A stretch of 64,000 nucleotides of DNA, taken from the NCBI RefSeq assembly GCF_014195655.1, contig NZ_JACICD010000005.1, positions 1-64,000 on the forward strand, in the 5' to 3' direction. Shown here one piece after another: positions 1-9,373 of this stretch (its first letter is position 1; every line of letters begins with the position of its first letter). Made by a program: the position numbers and the translations under genes. The notes beneath the pieces were generated by a model. The model did no database searches. It saw only the letters and a list, made by a program, of their open reading frames with translations, and was not told where the DNA came from. The stretch comes from Ancylobacter tetraedralis (lineage in GTDB: Bacteria > Pseudomonadota > Alphaproteobacteria > Rhizobiales > Xanthobacteraceae).

Positions 1-105
<105 letters not shown>

Positions 106-145
106 ACGCGCTACGACGATGGAGCGCGCGCCCCCCTCACCCCAG

Positions 146-168
146 CCCTCTCCCCCTCGGGGAGAGGG
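146..168 (-). terminator. Hairpin downstream of the PotB-like permease
   Basis: A perfect 10-bp inverted repeat (CCCTCTCCCC/GGGGAGAGGG, 3-nt loop) sits 29 bases past the stop of the permease gene. It has no clear T tract on the minus strand. Hairpins of this kind are common intergenic repeats in alphaproteobacteria and may act as terminators or mRNA-stabilising stems. Confidence 0.4.
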
Positions 169-196
169 AGCATGTCCTTCTCCCTCGCAGCCTCCC

Positions 197-1144
197 TCAC
201 AGCGCATCGAACGCCCCCGTCTTCTTGGCGAGGGTCAGGAACAGCGCCATGACGAGGATCGGCACCAGCGAGAAGGCGGCCGCCAGCGGGATGTTCCCGG
301 CCGTGCCCTGCTGCATGTAGACCGCCTGCCCCAGCACCAGCGCCGAGGTGCCGATGATCTGCGGCACGATGTAATCGCCCAGCGTCAGCGAGAAGGTGAA
401 GATCGCCCCCGCCACCACGCCGGGCATGGCGAGCGGCAGGATCACCGTGCGGAACACCAGCCCGGGCGCGGCACCCAGATCCCCCGCCGCCTCGATGAGA
501 TGGGCCGGCACCCGCTCCAGCGCCGCCTGCAGGGGCAGGATCATGAAGGGCAGCCAGAGATAGGTGAAGGTCAGCACCATCCCGGTATAGGAGACCGAGA
601 GCGAGGGCCCTCCGACCACCGGCAGCGCAAGCCACGCCTCCAGCGCGCCCGCGAGGCCGAGCCGTCCGGCGAACCAGCCGATCGCCCCTTCCTTGGCCAG
701 CAGCAGCTTCCAGCCATAGACCTTGACGAGGTAGCTCGACCAGAGCGGCATCATCACCGCGAGGTAGAACGCCGCCTTGGCCCGTGGCCCGGCATAGCGG
801 GCGGCATAATAGGCGATGGGAAAGGCCAGCAGGACGCAGAGCAGCGTGACCGCGCCCGCCACGGCGACGGTGCGCAGCACGATGTCGAAATTGGCCGGGC
901 GGAACAGTTCGAGCAGCGTCGCCGTCGTCGGCTCGCGAATGAGCGTGCCGGCGAACTCGTCGACCGAGAAGATCGACTGGCCGAGGAAAACGAACAGGCT
1001 GCCGAGATAGACGATGCCGAGCCAGAGCAGCGGCGGCACGAGGAGAAGCAGCGCCAGCAGCTTCGCCCGGCGCACCAGGAGGTCGGACAGGCGGCGCAGC
1101 CGGCCCTCGCGCGGCGGGGCGAGTTCGAGAGTGGCGAGGCTCAT
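197..1144 (-). CDS. ABC transporter permease, PotB-like (polyamine/2-aminoethylphosphonate class)
   Basis: A 315-residue inner-membrane permease. A first membrane segment at about residues 30-55 is followed by about five more. The late cytoplasmic loop (EAAGDLGAAPGLVFRTVILP, about residues 218-237) is the EAA motif that docks on the ATPase. Size and the early 'YLGSLFVFLGQSIF' region fit the PotB/HisMQ-type family of the spermidine/putrescine importers. It is co-directional with the ATPase (1314-2354) and binding protein (2599-3762). The partner PotC-type permease would lie to the left and is not in the window. Substrate specificity cannot be read from the permease; polyamine or another small cation is a family-level inference. 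Confidence 0.88.
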   Translation of the reverse strand: MSLATLELAPPREGRLRRLSDLLVRRAKLLALLLLVPPLLWLGIVYLGSLFVFLGQSIFSVDEFAGTLIREPTTATLLELFRPANFDIVLRTVAVAGAVTLLCVLLAFPIAYYAARYAGPRAKAAFYLAVMMPLWSSYLVKVYGWKLLLAKEGAIGWFAGRLGLAGALEAWLALPVVGGPSLSVSYTGMVLTFTYLWLPFMILPLQAALERVPAHLIEAAGDLGAAPGLVFRTVILPLAMPGVVAGAIFTFSLTLGDYIVPQIIGTSALVLGQAVYMQQGTAGNIPLAAAFSLVPILVMALFLTLAKKTGAFDAL

Positions 1145-1313
1145 GCCGGAACCCTCCCCGCCGTCCGGTCAGAGGCCGCCATCCCGGCCGTCGCGACGCG
1201 TCGCGACGGGATCGCCCGCGACCCGGCACGCCTTCGCCGGCCCACGATCACGGATCGCGTCGCCGACGCGCCCGGAATGACGACGCCTGAGGAAAGACGG
1301 ACGATGGAAGCTC

Positions 1314-2354
1314 TCATCCCTCGTCCTCCATCGGGTGGAGCGCGGCGCGGGGAATGGCGAGCCGCACCGCCTCCCCCACCGTCGCCGAGCTGGCACTGGC
1401 CGGCACCGCGGCGACCAGCTGGAGACCGGCGGATGCGCGCACTGCCACCCGGCGAACCGGCCCCTGATAGGACACGTCCTCGACGATGCCCTCGACCACG
1501 GCCGCTCCCGTCGGCGCCGGCGCCCCGCCGGCCAGCAGCAGGATCTTCTCCGGCCGCAGGCTCGAGGGCCGCTCCGCCCCGCCAAGTGCCGCCGCCTGCG
1601 CCGCACCCAGCACATTGGCCGAGCCGACGAAGCGCGCCACGAAGCGCGTGGCCGGGCGCTCATAGACCTCCTCGGGAGGCCCCACCTGCACGATCCGCCC
1701 TTCGTTGAACACGGCGACGCGGTCCGCCATGGACAGCGCCTCGCCCTGGTCGTGGGTGACGAACACGAAGGTGAGGCCGAGCGCCCGCTGCAGGCTCTTC
1801 AGCTCCACCTGCATCTCCTCGCGCAGCTTGAGGTCCAGCGCGCCGAGCGGCTCGTCCAGCAGCAGCACCTTGGGCCGCACCACCAGCGCGCGGGCCAGCG
1901 CGACGCGCTGGCGCTGGCCGCCGGAGAGCTGGGCGGGTCGGCGCGCCGCCAGCCCCGCCAGCTTCACCATGGCGAGCGCCTCGCGCGCCAGCCGGTCGCG
2001 CTCCGCCCGCCCCACGCCGCGCACGCGCAGGCCGTAAGCCACATTGTCGCCGACCGAGAGGTGCGGAAACAGCGCGTAGTCCTGGAACACGGTGTTCACC
2101 GCGCGCCGATAGGGCGGCAGGCCTTCCACGCTCTCACCGAAAATCGCGATATGGCCGGCATCGGGCTGCTCGAAGCCGGCAATGAGGCGCAGGCACGTCG
2201 TCTTGCCCGAGCCGGAGGGTCCGAGCATGGCAAAGAACTCGCCGGGCGCGATGGACAGGTCCACCCCATCGACGGCCCGCACCGCCCCGAAATGCCGGGT
2301 CACGCCGGCAAAGCGGACGGCGGAGATGACGGGCGCGGGGGTGGAGGAGGGCAT
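1314..2354 (-). CDS. ABC transporter ATP-binding protein, PotA-like
   Basis: A 346-residue nucleotide-binding subunit that energises uptake. It shows Walker A GPSGSGKT (about residue 45), the signature LSGGQRQRV (about 143), Walker B VLLLDEPLGALD and the switch histidine in FVTHDQGEA. The C-terminal ~100 residues resemble the TOBE domain of PotA/UgpC-type ATPases. It lies in a run with the binding protein upstream and the permease downstream, with a 169-base gap before the permease. Family assignment is firm; the transported substrate is inferred from the binding protein. Confidence 0.92.
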   Translation of the reverse strand: MPSSTPAPVISAVRFAGVTRHFGAVRAVDGVDLSIAPGEFFAMLGPSGSGKTTCLRLIAGFEQPDAGHIAIFGESVEGLPPYRRAVNTVFQDYALFPHLSVGDNVAYGLRVRGVGRAERDRLAREALAMVKLAGLAARRPAQLSGGQRQRVALARALVVRPKVLLLDEPLGALDLKLREEMQVELKSLQRALGLTFVFVTHDQGEALSMADRVAVFNEGRIVQVGPPEEVYERPATRFVARFVGSANVLGAAQAAALGGAERPSSLRPEKILLLAGGAPAPTGAAVVEGIVEDVSYQGPVRRVAVRASAGLQLVAAVPASASSATVGEAVRLAIPRAALHPMEDEG

Positions 2355-2410
2355 GAAACGGCAATCCGAGGATTAGTCAGCGAAGGGATAAGGACGCTGC
2401 GCGGATTCGT

Positions 2411-2523
2411 GCGCTGGGTCCCGGATCGGCGCTGCGCTCTGCGCAGCTTGTCCGGGAAACAGCGTGACGTCGTGTCCCGGACCAGCGACGCCAACGGCGG
2501 AGCGCCGATCCGGGACCCAGCGC
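2411..2523. repeat. 113-bp element bounded by a perfect 23-bp inverted repeat
   Basis: Bases 2411-2433 and 2501-2523 are exact reverse complements (core GTCCCGGATCGGCGCT). The ~67-base centre holds further related half-motifs (GTCCGGGAAAC, GTCCCGGACC). It lies between the transporter ATPase and its binding-protein gene. Shorter relatives of the GTCCCGGATC motif occur near 5367, 11491 and 19445, suggesting a dispersed REP-like family. It may also act as a partial terminator that lets the binding protein be made in excess. Confidence 0.7.
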
Positions 2524-2598
2524 AAAGCTGCGCCGCAGGCGCCCTCACCCCACCCCTCTCCCGCTGGCGGTAGTGGGAACCCGTGGCGCGGGGCGCGG

Positions 2599-3762
2599 CT
2601 ATCGCCCGCCGAGCACGGCGATGTAATCCGACACCCAGCGGTAATAGGGCACGCAGCCGGCGGCTTGGGTGGCGCATTTGGCCACCGGGGTGCGCCAGAA
2701 CTTGATCTTCTCGAACTCCTCGGCGCCGTTGGTCTTGCAGCCATCGGCCCCGAGCAGCTCATTGCCCTTGCACGCCGCGGGAACCGAGGGCACCGAGCCG
2801 AACCAGGCCGCGAGGTCACCCTGCACCTTGGGCGAGAGCGAATGCTCCATCCACATATAGGCGCAGTTCGGGTTCTTGGCGTCGACATGCATCATGGTGC
2901 TGTCGGCCCAGCCGGTGGCACCTTCGCTGGGAATGGTCGAGGCGATCGGCTTCTTCTGGCTGACCAGCAGGTTGACCTGAAACGGCCAGGAGGACGAGGC
3001 GACCACGCCCTCATTGGTGAAGTCGTCCACCTGGATCATCGCGTCGTGCCAGTAGCGCTGCACGATCTTGCGCTGGCCGCGCAGCAGGTCGAGCGCCGCC
3101 TTGTACTGCTCCTCGGTCAACTCATAGGGATCCTTGATGCCGAGTTCGGGCTTGTGCGCCATCAGATAGAGCGCGGCGTCGGCGATGTAGATCGGCCCGT
3201 CGAAGGCCTGCACCCGCCCCTTGTTGGACTTGCCGTCCGGCAGGGTCTGCTCCTCGAACACCACGTTCCAGCTCTTGGGCGCCACGCCCTTGAAGGCCTC
3301 GGTATTGTACATCAGCACATTGGAGCCCCACTGGTAGGGCACGCCGTAATTCACGCCGTTCACCGTGTGCCAGGGCGCGTTCTGCAGGCGGTCGTCGACG
3401 GTCTCCCAGCTCGGGATCAGCTTGGTGTTGATGGGCGCGACCTTCTTGCCGGCGATGAGGCGCAGCGAGGCGTCGCCGGAGGCGGTGACGAGGTCGAAGC
3501 CGCCCTCGTTCATCAGCGCCACCATCTCGTCCGAGGTGCCAGCGGTCTTCACATTGACCTTGCAGCCGGTCTTCTTCTCGAAATCGGAGACCCAGTCATA
3601 GGCCTTGTCGGTCTCGCCGCGTTCGATATAGCCGGGCCAGGCGACGATATCGACCTGCCCCTCGCCCGGGCCGATCGCGGTCATCTCCGCGGCGAGCGCG
3701 GGCTGGAGGGTGAGCGAGGCGCAGGCGACCAGCGCCGGCAGATGCAGATAGCGGCTGTGCAT
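2599..3762 (-). CDS. ABC transporter substrate-binding protein, PotD/PotF-like
   Basis: A 387-residue periplasmic binding protein. The start at 3762 is chosen because it gives a normal signal peptide (MHSRYLHLPALVACASL..LAAEM, cleavage near residue 24) preceded by AGAGGGA; the frame stays open 45 codons further upstream but without a signal. The mature N-terminus 'VDIVAWPGYIERG' and the repeated Trp/Tyr pattern are typical of PotD-type folds. The four cysteines near the C-terminus could form disulfides. It is first in the run with the ATPase and PotB-like permease, so it defines the specificity of the importer; a polyamine or related compound is the family-level inference. Confidence 0.87.
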   Translation of the reverse strand: MHSRYLHLPALVACASLTLQPALAAEMTAIGPGEGQVDIVAWPGYIERGETDKAYDWVSDFEKKTGCKVNVKTAGTSDEMVALMNEGGFDLVTASGDASLRLIAGKKVAPINTKLIPSWETVDDRLQNAPWHTVNGVNYGVPYQWGSNVLMYNTEAFKGVAPKSWNVVFEEQTLPDGKSNKGRVQAFDGPIYIADAALYLMAHKPELGIKDPYELTEEQYKAALDLLRGQRKIVQRYWHDAMIQVDDFTNEGVVASSSWPFQVNLLVSQKKPIASTIPSEGATGWADSTMMHVDAKNPNCAYMWMEHSLSPKVQGDLAAWFGSVPSVPAACKGNELLGADGCKTNGAEEFEKIKFWRTPVAKCATQAAGCVPYYRWVSDYIAVLGGR

Positions 3763-3971
3763 GTTCTGTCCCTCTGTTCTGCGGGCGCTTTCGGCCCTTT
3801 GAAAACGAGTGTGCCGCTGCGTCCGGTATCGCGCCACACCAAAGATCAGAAGCGAGCCATCGGAAAAAGCGATGAGTAAAAGATCAGCGTCTCGCACCGC
3901 GAAATGTCGGTTGATTATACCACCAAAAGTAGCATCCTCAGGCTTGAACTACCTTTCGCAGGGAAGCGACC

Positions 3972-4349
3972 ATGTCTTTCGAGCGCCAGATCCATATCCA
4001 GATCGACGACATGGCCGCCGTCCGTATCACCGCCGCGTTCACCGAAAGCGACCGCCAACCCGATGATTTCTCGATAACCGTGCGCGATGTGCGCGGGTAC
4101 GAGCCGGCTTATGTGGCGCGGTGGACGCTCCAGCAGGTGGACGGCACCTTCACCCTCGTTCCCGCGATGGGGATCGGTACGGGATTGTGCCTTGCCGGCT
4201 GCTTCGCCGATGTGGTCACCGGCGACCTGGTCGGCTGCCTGGCCGCGGCGCGCAGCCGCGCCGACGCGCGGGCCTGCATCTCCCAGCATGGCTTCGGGCA
4301 AGCCTTGAAGTCGCTGGCCTGCGTGCTCGGATGCCTCGGCATCGTTTGA
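3972..4349 (+). CDS. Hypothetical 125-residue protein, Cys-containing C-terminal half
   Basis: No family recognised. The reading frame has the strong GC third-position bias of its neighbours, and the ATG is preceded by AGGGAAG, so it is probably real. The N-terminal 60 residues are polar ('MSFERQIHIQIDDM'). The C-terminal half is hydrophobic and small-residue-rich with six cysteines between about residues 74 and 122. No signal peptide is visible. It ends one base from the convergent LysR gene. Upstream DNA (3763-3971) is locally AT-rich and probably holds its promoter and that of the transporter. Confidence 0.6.
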   Translation: MSFERQIHIQIDDMAAVRITAAFTESDRQPDDFSITVRDVRGYEPAYVARWTLQQVDGTFTLVPAMGIGTGLCLAGCFADVVTGDLVGCLAAARSRADARACISQHGFGQALKSLACVLGCLGIV

Positions 4350-4350
4350 C

Positions 4351-5262
4351 TCACCGCCCCCGTCCGCCATGCCGGGTCGCGGCGACGGAGACGAAGCCGG
4401 CCGCGGCCGGGGATAGCGGCGAGCCGCGCCGCCAGGCGGTCGCCACCTCCACCGCCGGCACGTCGTCGATCAATGTGCGGGCCTCGATCTTGTCGCCTTC
4501 CAGCGACCACGGCCGATAGGTCAGGTCCGGCAGCACGGCGACGCCCGCCCCGGTCGCCACCAGCGAGCGCACCGCCTCCACCGAGCGAGTGCGGAACGCC
4601 ACGGGCGGGCGGATGCCGAGCCGGCGCCAGACGATCTCGGAGGCCTCGGCAATCTCGTCAATGGTGAGCAGCACATGCGGCTCGCCCGAGAGATTGGTGA
4701 GGCTCACCCGCTCCTCGGCGAGCGCGGGATGGCCGAGCGGCAACCATACGCGATAGGGCGAGACCTCCACCGCCTCGGTCTGCAGCGCCGCCGAGCGCCG
4801 CCCCGGCGGCAGCACCATCACCGCCACGTCGAGTTCGCCGCCGACCAGCAGGTGCTCCAGATAATCCGCCGCGTCCTCCACCGCCTCCACGGCGACGCCG
4901 GGAAAGGCGCGGCGGAAGCGGGCCATGAGGTCGGAATAGATGTAGCCGGCGACCAGCGGCGTCACCCCGACCGAGAGCCGGCCGGTCAGCGCCGTCGCCT
5001 CGGTGCCGGTCAGCGCACGGCGGGCATCGGCGACATCGGACAGGATCTTGCGCGCGTGGCGCAGGAAATGATGACCCTTGAGGGTGAGGTCGACCCCGCG
5101 CGCATGCCGCTCCAGCAGCTGGAAGCCGAGATCGAGTTCCAGCTGGCGCAGCGCCTCGGTCACGGTCGATTGCGAGATGGACAGCGTCTGCGCCGCCGAG
5201 GACACCGAGCCATTCTCGGCGACGGCCACGAAATACTGAAGCTGGCGGAGCGAGAAGGCCAT
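4351..5262 (-). CDS. LysR-family transcriptional regulator
   Basis: A 303-residue regulator. The N-terminal winged helix-turn-helix (residues 4-62; 'AAQTLSISQSTVTEALRQLE') is followed by a linker helix and a periplasmic-binding-protein-like effector domain (about 90-295). The strong start is ATG at 5262. LysR proteins usually control a divergent neighbour, but here the region to the right (5263-5428) leads into the end of a co-directional flavoprotein gene, so no target is evident. The convergent small gene ends one base away. Confidence 0.92.
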   Translation of the reverse strand: MAFSLRQLQYFVAVAENGSVSSAAQTLSISQSTVTEALRQLELDLGFQLLERHARGVDLTLKGHHFLRHARKILSDVADARRALTGTEATALTGRLSVGVTPLVAGYIYSDLMARFRRAFPGVAVEAVEDAADYLEHLLVGGELDVAVMVLPPGRRSAALQTEAVEVSPYRVWLPLGHPALAEERVSLTNLSGEPHVLLTIDEIAEASEIVWRRLGIRPPVAFRTRSVEAVRSLVATGAGVAVLPDLTYRPWSLEGDKIEARTLIDDVPAVEVATAWRRGSPLSPAAAGFVSVAATRHGGRGR

Positions 5263-5366
5263 CGGGAGATCCGTGATGAGACGGGTTTTCCGATGATAGC
5301 ACGAGCGAGGACGCCGGCGAGGGCTTGGCGGCGGCTACGCCTGCCAGCGCGAACCTTTCCGCCGTG

Positions 5367-5406
5367 TCCCGGCCCAGCGGGGCGAAGCCGGAGCGCCGAG
5401 CCGGGA
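5367..5406. repeat. Short REP-like palindrome
   Basis: TCCCGGC (5367-5373) and GCCGGGA (5400-5406) form a 7-bp stem around a GC-rich loop in the 166-base space between the LysR gene and the flavoprotein. The surrounding bases resemble the longer element at 2411-2523. Confidence 0.45.
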
Positions 5407-5428
5407 AACGCGGTGGCCTGCGGGGGCC

Positions 5429-6676
5429 CTATCGTCCCAGCAGGCTCTTCAGCTCGAAGCTCTCGTCGCCCGCCTGCTCGGGGGTGAGAACAGGTGTGCC
5501 GGCGAGAAGGCGGCGGCCGAGCATGTGGTCGGCCGGGCGGTTGACGCTCTCGATCGCCGTCAGCACACCGTCGCGGAAGCGGAACACCGAGAAGCGCCGC
5601 GTGGCCGGATCGCCGCGCAGCACGGCGCTGTCGGTCGGCCCGGCGAGACCCACCATCTGCAGCTTGAGGTCGCCCTGGTCGCTCCAGAACCACGGCACCG
5701 CCTCGAACGGCGCCGACTTGCCGGTGAGCCGCGCGGCGAGGCAGCGCGCCTGGTCCACCGCGTTCTGCACCGATTCCAGCCGCACCATTGCGGGTTCATC
5801 TTGGCCGCCGGCGAAACGGCTGGGATAGGCCACCGCGTCGCCCAGCGCCGAGATCGCGGGGTCGCGGGTGGCGAGATGATCGTCGACCACGATGCCGTTC
5901 GCCACCTCGAGCCCCGCCTCGGCCGCGAGTTCCACATTCGGCACCACGCCGATGCCGACCAGCACGAAATCGGCCTTGTGCACCACGCCGTCCGTCGTCT
6001 TCACGCCGGTGACGCGGCCGTCCACGCCCTCCAGCCCGACGACGCCGGCCCCCAGCAGCAGGGTCGTGCCCATGTCGCGATGCGCCTGCGCGAAGAAGGC
6101 GGACATTTCCGGCGACACGGCGCGCCCCAGCGGGCGGGCGGCGGCCTCGATCACCGTCACCTCGTGCCCGAGCGCGCGCGCGACGGCGGCGAATTCCAGC
6201 CCGATGAAGCCGGCGCCGATCACCACGACATGGCGCGCGCACGCCAGCGTCGCCTTCAGCGCGTCGGCATCCGCGCGGGTGCGCAGGTAATAGACGCCCG
6301 AAAGTTCCCGTCCCGGCACGGGGAGCGGGCGGTTGCGCGCGCCGGTGGCAAGGATGAGATGGGCGTAGCCAAGGCGCGCCCCGCCTTCCAGCATGAGGTG
6401 CCGGGTGGCGCGGTCGATGCCGGTGGCGCGCGCCTCGATGAGCTCGATGCGGTGGTCGGCATAGAAGGCGGCGGGGCGCAGTTCGATCTGCTCGATGCCG
6501 GCATCGCCCTTCATATAGGCCTTGGAGAGCGGCGGGCGCTGATAGGGCAGGCCCGGCTCGTCGCCCACCAGCGTCAGCGGCCCGGTGAAGCCGGCTTCGC
6601 GCAGCGAGGCGGCGGCCTGAAAGCCCCCCTGGCCCGCGCCGAGAATGACGATACGCTCTTCCGCTCTCTCGTTCAT
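5429..6676 (-). CDS. FAD-dependent ferredoxin/rubredoxin reductase-type oxidoreductase
   Basis: A 415-residue flavoprotein that would pass electrons from NAD(P)H to a small iron-sulfur protein. The start at 6676 gives MNERAEERIVILGAG, placing the FAD-binding GxGxxG (GAGQGG) at about residue 13; upstream codons are non-homologous. A second dinucleotide fold (VVIGAGFIGLE, about 150) binds NAD(P)H. The ATG motif (ILATGARN) and GDA motif (ALGDAVAYP) are present, as is a C-terminal reductase domain ('PWFWSDQGDLKLQ'). It sits 19 bases after the acyltransferase gene. Its electron-accepting partner is not adjacent; the Rieske oxygenase at 48.7-49.7 kb is one conceivable client, but that is speculation. 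Confidence 0.9.
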   Translation of the reverse strand: MNERAEERIVILGAGQGGFQAAASLREAGFTGPLTLVGDEPGLPYQRPPLSKAYMKGDAGIEQIELRPAAFYADHRIELIEARATGIDRATRHLMLEGGARLGYAHLILATGARNRPLPVPGRELSGVYYLRTRADADALKATLACARHVVVIGAGFIGLEFAAVARALGHEVTVIEAAARPLGRAVSPEMSAFFAQAHRDMGTTLLLGAGVVGLEGVDGRVTGVKTTDGVVHKADFVLVGIGVVPNVELAAEAGLEVANGIVVDDHLATRDPAISALGDAVAYPSRFAGGQDEPAMVRLESVQNAVDQARCLAARLTGKSAPFEAVPWFWSDQGDLKLQMVGLAGPTDSAVLRGDPATRRFSVFRFRDGVLTAIESVNRPADHMLGRRLLAGTPVLTPEQAGDESFELKSLLGR

Positions 6677-6695
6677 GCCGTCCTCGGGTTCCTGC

Positions 6696-7418
6696 TCACG
6701 ACGCCCTGCGGGCCTTGGCGACCAGCCGGTCGCGCTCGTCATAGATCGCCTCGCGGATGCGCGCCATGAACTCGGCATCCGGCAGGCCGGGTGGGATGGG
6801 GCGCAGGAAGGAGACGTTGATGGTGCCGGGGCGGATGAGGAAGCTCTTGGCCAGCCAGAACAGGCCGGCATTGTGCACCATCGGCACGACCGGCACGCCC
6901 AGCGCCTTGTAGAGCAACAGCACGCCGCGATGAAATTCCGCCCGCTGGTCCACCGGCTGGCGCGTACCCTCGGGGAAGATGAGCAGGCTGCGCCCTTCCG
7001 CCACCGCGGCGCGGCCCTCGCGGAACATCTTCTTCATCGCCGCCCCGCCCCCCGCGCGGTCGATGGCGATCATCGGCGAATGCCGGAGGAACCAGCCGAA
7101 CACCGGGATGCGGTACAGCTCCTCCTTCAGCACGATGGCGACGTCCGGCACCAGCGTGGCGGCGGCGATGGTCTCGAAGGTGGACTGGTGGTTGGCGACA
7201 TAAAGCGCGGCCCCCGCCGGCCGGTTGCCCTCGCCCATGGTGCGGCAGGCCACGCCCACGAGGCGCAGCAGCGCCAGCACCCCGCCAGCCCACATCCGCG
7301 AGAAACGACGCGTCGCCCTCGGCTCCTTGCGCAGCGCGTAATAGGGGATCGTCAGCGCCAGCAGCGCCGTCCACAGGACCAGCAGGAAGAGGAAGAGGGA
7401 GGAGCGCAGGCGGGACAT
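6696..7418 (-). CDS. plsC: 1-acyl-sn-glycerol-3-phosphate acyltransferase (PlsC family)
   Basis: A 240-residue membrane-associated acyltransferase that would make phosphatidic acid from lysophosphatidic acid. An N-terminal membrane segment (residues 7-26) precedes the catalytic block NHQSTFE (76-82; an H-x4-E form of the usual H-x4-D), the AIDR block (about 118) and the FPEGTR substrate-binding block (about 149). Size is normal for PlsC. It is transcribed leftwards into the flavoprotein gene 19 bases away. Genomes of this group carry several paralogues, so its exact acyl specificity is open. Confidence 0.88.
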   Translation of the reverse strand: MSRLRSSLFLFLLVLWTALLALTIPYYALRKEPRATRRFSRMWAGGVLALLRLVGVACRTMGEGNRPAGAALYVANHQSTFETIAAATLVPDVAIVLKEELYRIPVFGWFLRHSPMIAIDRAGGGAAMKKMFREGRAAVAEGRSLLIFPEGTRQPVDQRAEFHRGVLLLYKALGVPVVPMVHNAGLFWLAKSFLIRPGTINVSFLRPIPPGLPDAEFMARIREAIYDERDRLVAKARRAS

Positions 7419-7563
7419 CGGGGCGTGGATCTGGGAGCAGCGGAGAACAGGGGCGAGACAGTGGGGAGGATCTAGCAGATCCGCGCGCGCTCAGGGAGAG
7501 CCCGCCAAAGGAGAGCCCGCCAATGCCCGACAGCGGGCCGCGAACCCCTGAGCGGCGGCACGC

Positions 7564-9297
7564 TCAGCCGCTGCGCCCCGGCGAGCCCTGCGGCTCCAGC
7601 AGGGCGAAATGATCGACATCGAACATGCCGAAATCGGTGATCTTGAGGTGCGGGATCACCGGCAGCGGCAGGAAGGCGACCTGCAGGAAGGGCTCCGCCA
7701 GCACCACGCCCAGCGCCTTCGCCGCCGCGCGCAGCGGGATCAGCGCGTCATGCACCTCCTCGAAACTGCCGGTGGACATCAGGCCGGCGACGGGCAGCGC
7801 CAGTTCCGCCGTTACCTTGCCGCCCTCGGCGACGACGAAGCCGCCCTTCAGCTCGATCAGCCGATTGACCGCCACCGCCATGTCGGCGTCGTCGGCGCCG
7901 ACCACGCAGATATTGTGACTGTCATGGCCGACCGAGGAGGCGATGGCGCCGCGCTTCATGCCGAACCCGTGCACGAAGCCGCGCCCGATATTGCGGTTCT
8001 TGCCGTGGCGCGCGACCACGCAGACCTTCACCGCGTCCTTGTCGAGATCCACCCGCTTCTCGCCATCGACGATCGCGAGGTCCAACGCGACGTCCTCGGT
8101 GATGATGCGGCCGGGCACCACGCCCATCACCCGCGTCGCGCTCGACGTGGCGGGGATGCGGAAGTCCGACGCCGCGACCGGTTCGGCCTTCATCGATTCC
8201 AGCCCCACCGGCGCGATGGCGGTGCGCGTGGCGAAGAGTTCCTCTGTGACCAGCCGCCCGGCCGAAATGACATGGCGGACCGAGCAGGCCTCGAGATTGT
8301 CGAGCAGCACGATATCCGCCCGCCGGCCGGGCGCCACCAGCCCGCGATCGGTGAGCCCGAAGGCGTTCGCCGCCGACCAGCTGGCCACGCGATAGACATG
8401 ATGCAGCGGCGCGCCATGGGCGATCGCGGTGCGGATCATGAAATCGAGATGACCTTCCTCGGCGATGTCGAGCGGGTTGCGGTCGTCCGTGCAGAAGGCG
8501 AGGAAGGCGGAGGTGTCGGGCGTGATCAGCGGGATCAGCGCGTGCAGGTCCTTGGAGACCGAGCCCTCGCGGATCAGCACGGTCATGCCCTTCATCAGCT
8601 TCTCGCGCGCCTCGGGCAGCGTCGTCGCCTCGTGCTCGGTGCGGATGCCGGCGCTGATGTAGCCGTTGAGGTCGCGCCCGACGAGCAAGGGCGCGTGGCC
8701 ATCGATATGCCCGTCGGAGAAGGCTTCGAGCTTCTCGAGGCAGCCCTCGTCCTTGAACAGCACGCCGGGAAAATTCATGAACTCGGCAAGGCCGATCCCG
8801 GAGGGGTGGCCACGCAAGGCGACGAGGTCGGCCGCGCTCAGCTCGGCCCCGGAGGTCTCGAACGCGGTGGCCGGCACGCAGGAAGAGAGCTGCACGCGCA
8901 GGTCCATGATGGTCTGCTCGGCGCAGCGCTGAAAATACGCGATGCCCTCCGCGCCCAGCACATTGGCGATCTCGTGAGGGTCGCAGATCGCCGTGGTCAC
9001 GCCATGCGGCAGCACGCAGCGGTCGAATTCCAGCGGGGTGACGAGCGAGGATTCGACATGCAGATGCGTGTCGATGAAGCCCGGCACGGCGAACAGCCCC
9101 GTGCCGTCGATTTCGCGCGCGCCCTCATAGCGACCATAGGTGCCGACGATGCGCGGACCCACCATGGCGATATCGGTCTCGGTGATCGTGCCGGTGATCA
9201 CATCGAGCAGCTTCACGTTCTTGACGACGAGGTCCGCCGCGGCGACGCCGCGCCCCGCGTCGATGTAGCGGCCGAGGGTCTCAGCGTCGATGGTCAT
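7564..9297 (-). CDS. ade: Adenine deaminase
   Basis: A 577-residue metal-dependent amidohydrolase that converts adenine to hypoxanthine for purine salvage. It shows the metal-binding DTHLHVESS motif (about residues 76-84), [10 protein letters not shown], and the C-terminal adenine-deaminase domain including VGHDSHN. Length matches bacterial Ade. The gene stands alone on the minus strand between the acyltransferase and a bestrophin-like gene, with no visible purine regulatory motif. Confidence 0.94.
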   Translation of the reverse strand: MTIDAETLGRYIDAGRGVAAADLVVKNVKLLDVITGTITETDIAMVGPRIVGTYGRYEGAREIDGTGLFAVPGFIDTHLHVESSLVTPLEFDRCVLPHGVTTAICDPHEIANVLGAEGIAYFQRCAEQTIMDLRVQLSSCVPATAFETSGAELSAADLVALRGHPSGIGLAEFMNFPGVLFKDEGCLEKLEAFSDGHIDGHAPLLVGRDLNGYISAGIRTEHEATTLPEAREKLMKGMTVLIREGSVSKDLHALIPLITPDTSAFLAFCTDDRNPLDIAEEGHLDFMIRTAIAHGAPLHHVYRVASWSAANAFGLTDRGLVAPGRRADIVLLDNLEACSVRHVISAGRLVTEELFATRTAIAPVGLESMKAEPVAASDFRIPATSSATRVMGVVPGRIITEDVALDLAIVDGEKRVDLDKDAVKVCVVARHGKNRNIGRGFVHGFGMKRGAIASSVGHDSHNICVVGADDADMAVAVNRLIELKGGFVVAEGGKVTAELALPVAGLMSTGSFEEVHDALIPLRAAAKALGVVLAEPFLQVAFLPLPVIPHLKITDFGMFDVDHFALLEPQGSPGRSG

Positions 9298-9373
9298 GGC
9301 GAAACTCCGGTGAGGCGCGGGCGCGCCCTTTATGGCAGGCGGACGGGCCGCGCCGCCACCCCCAATTTCCCGC

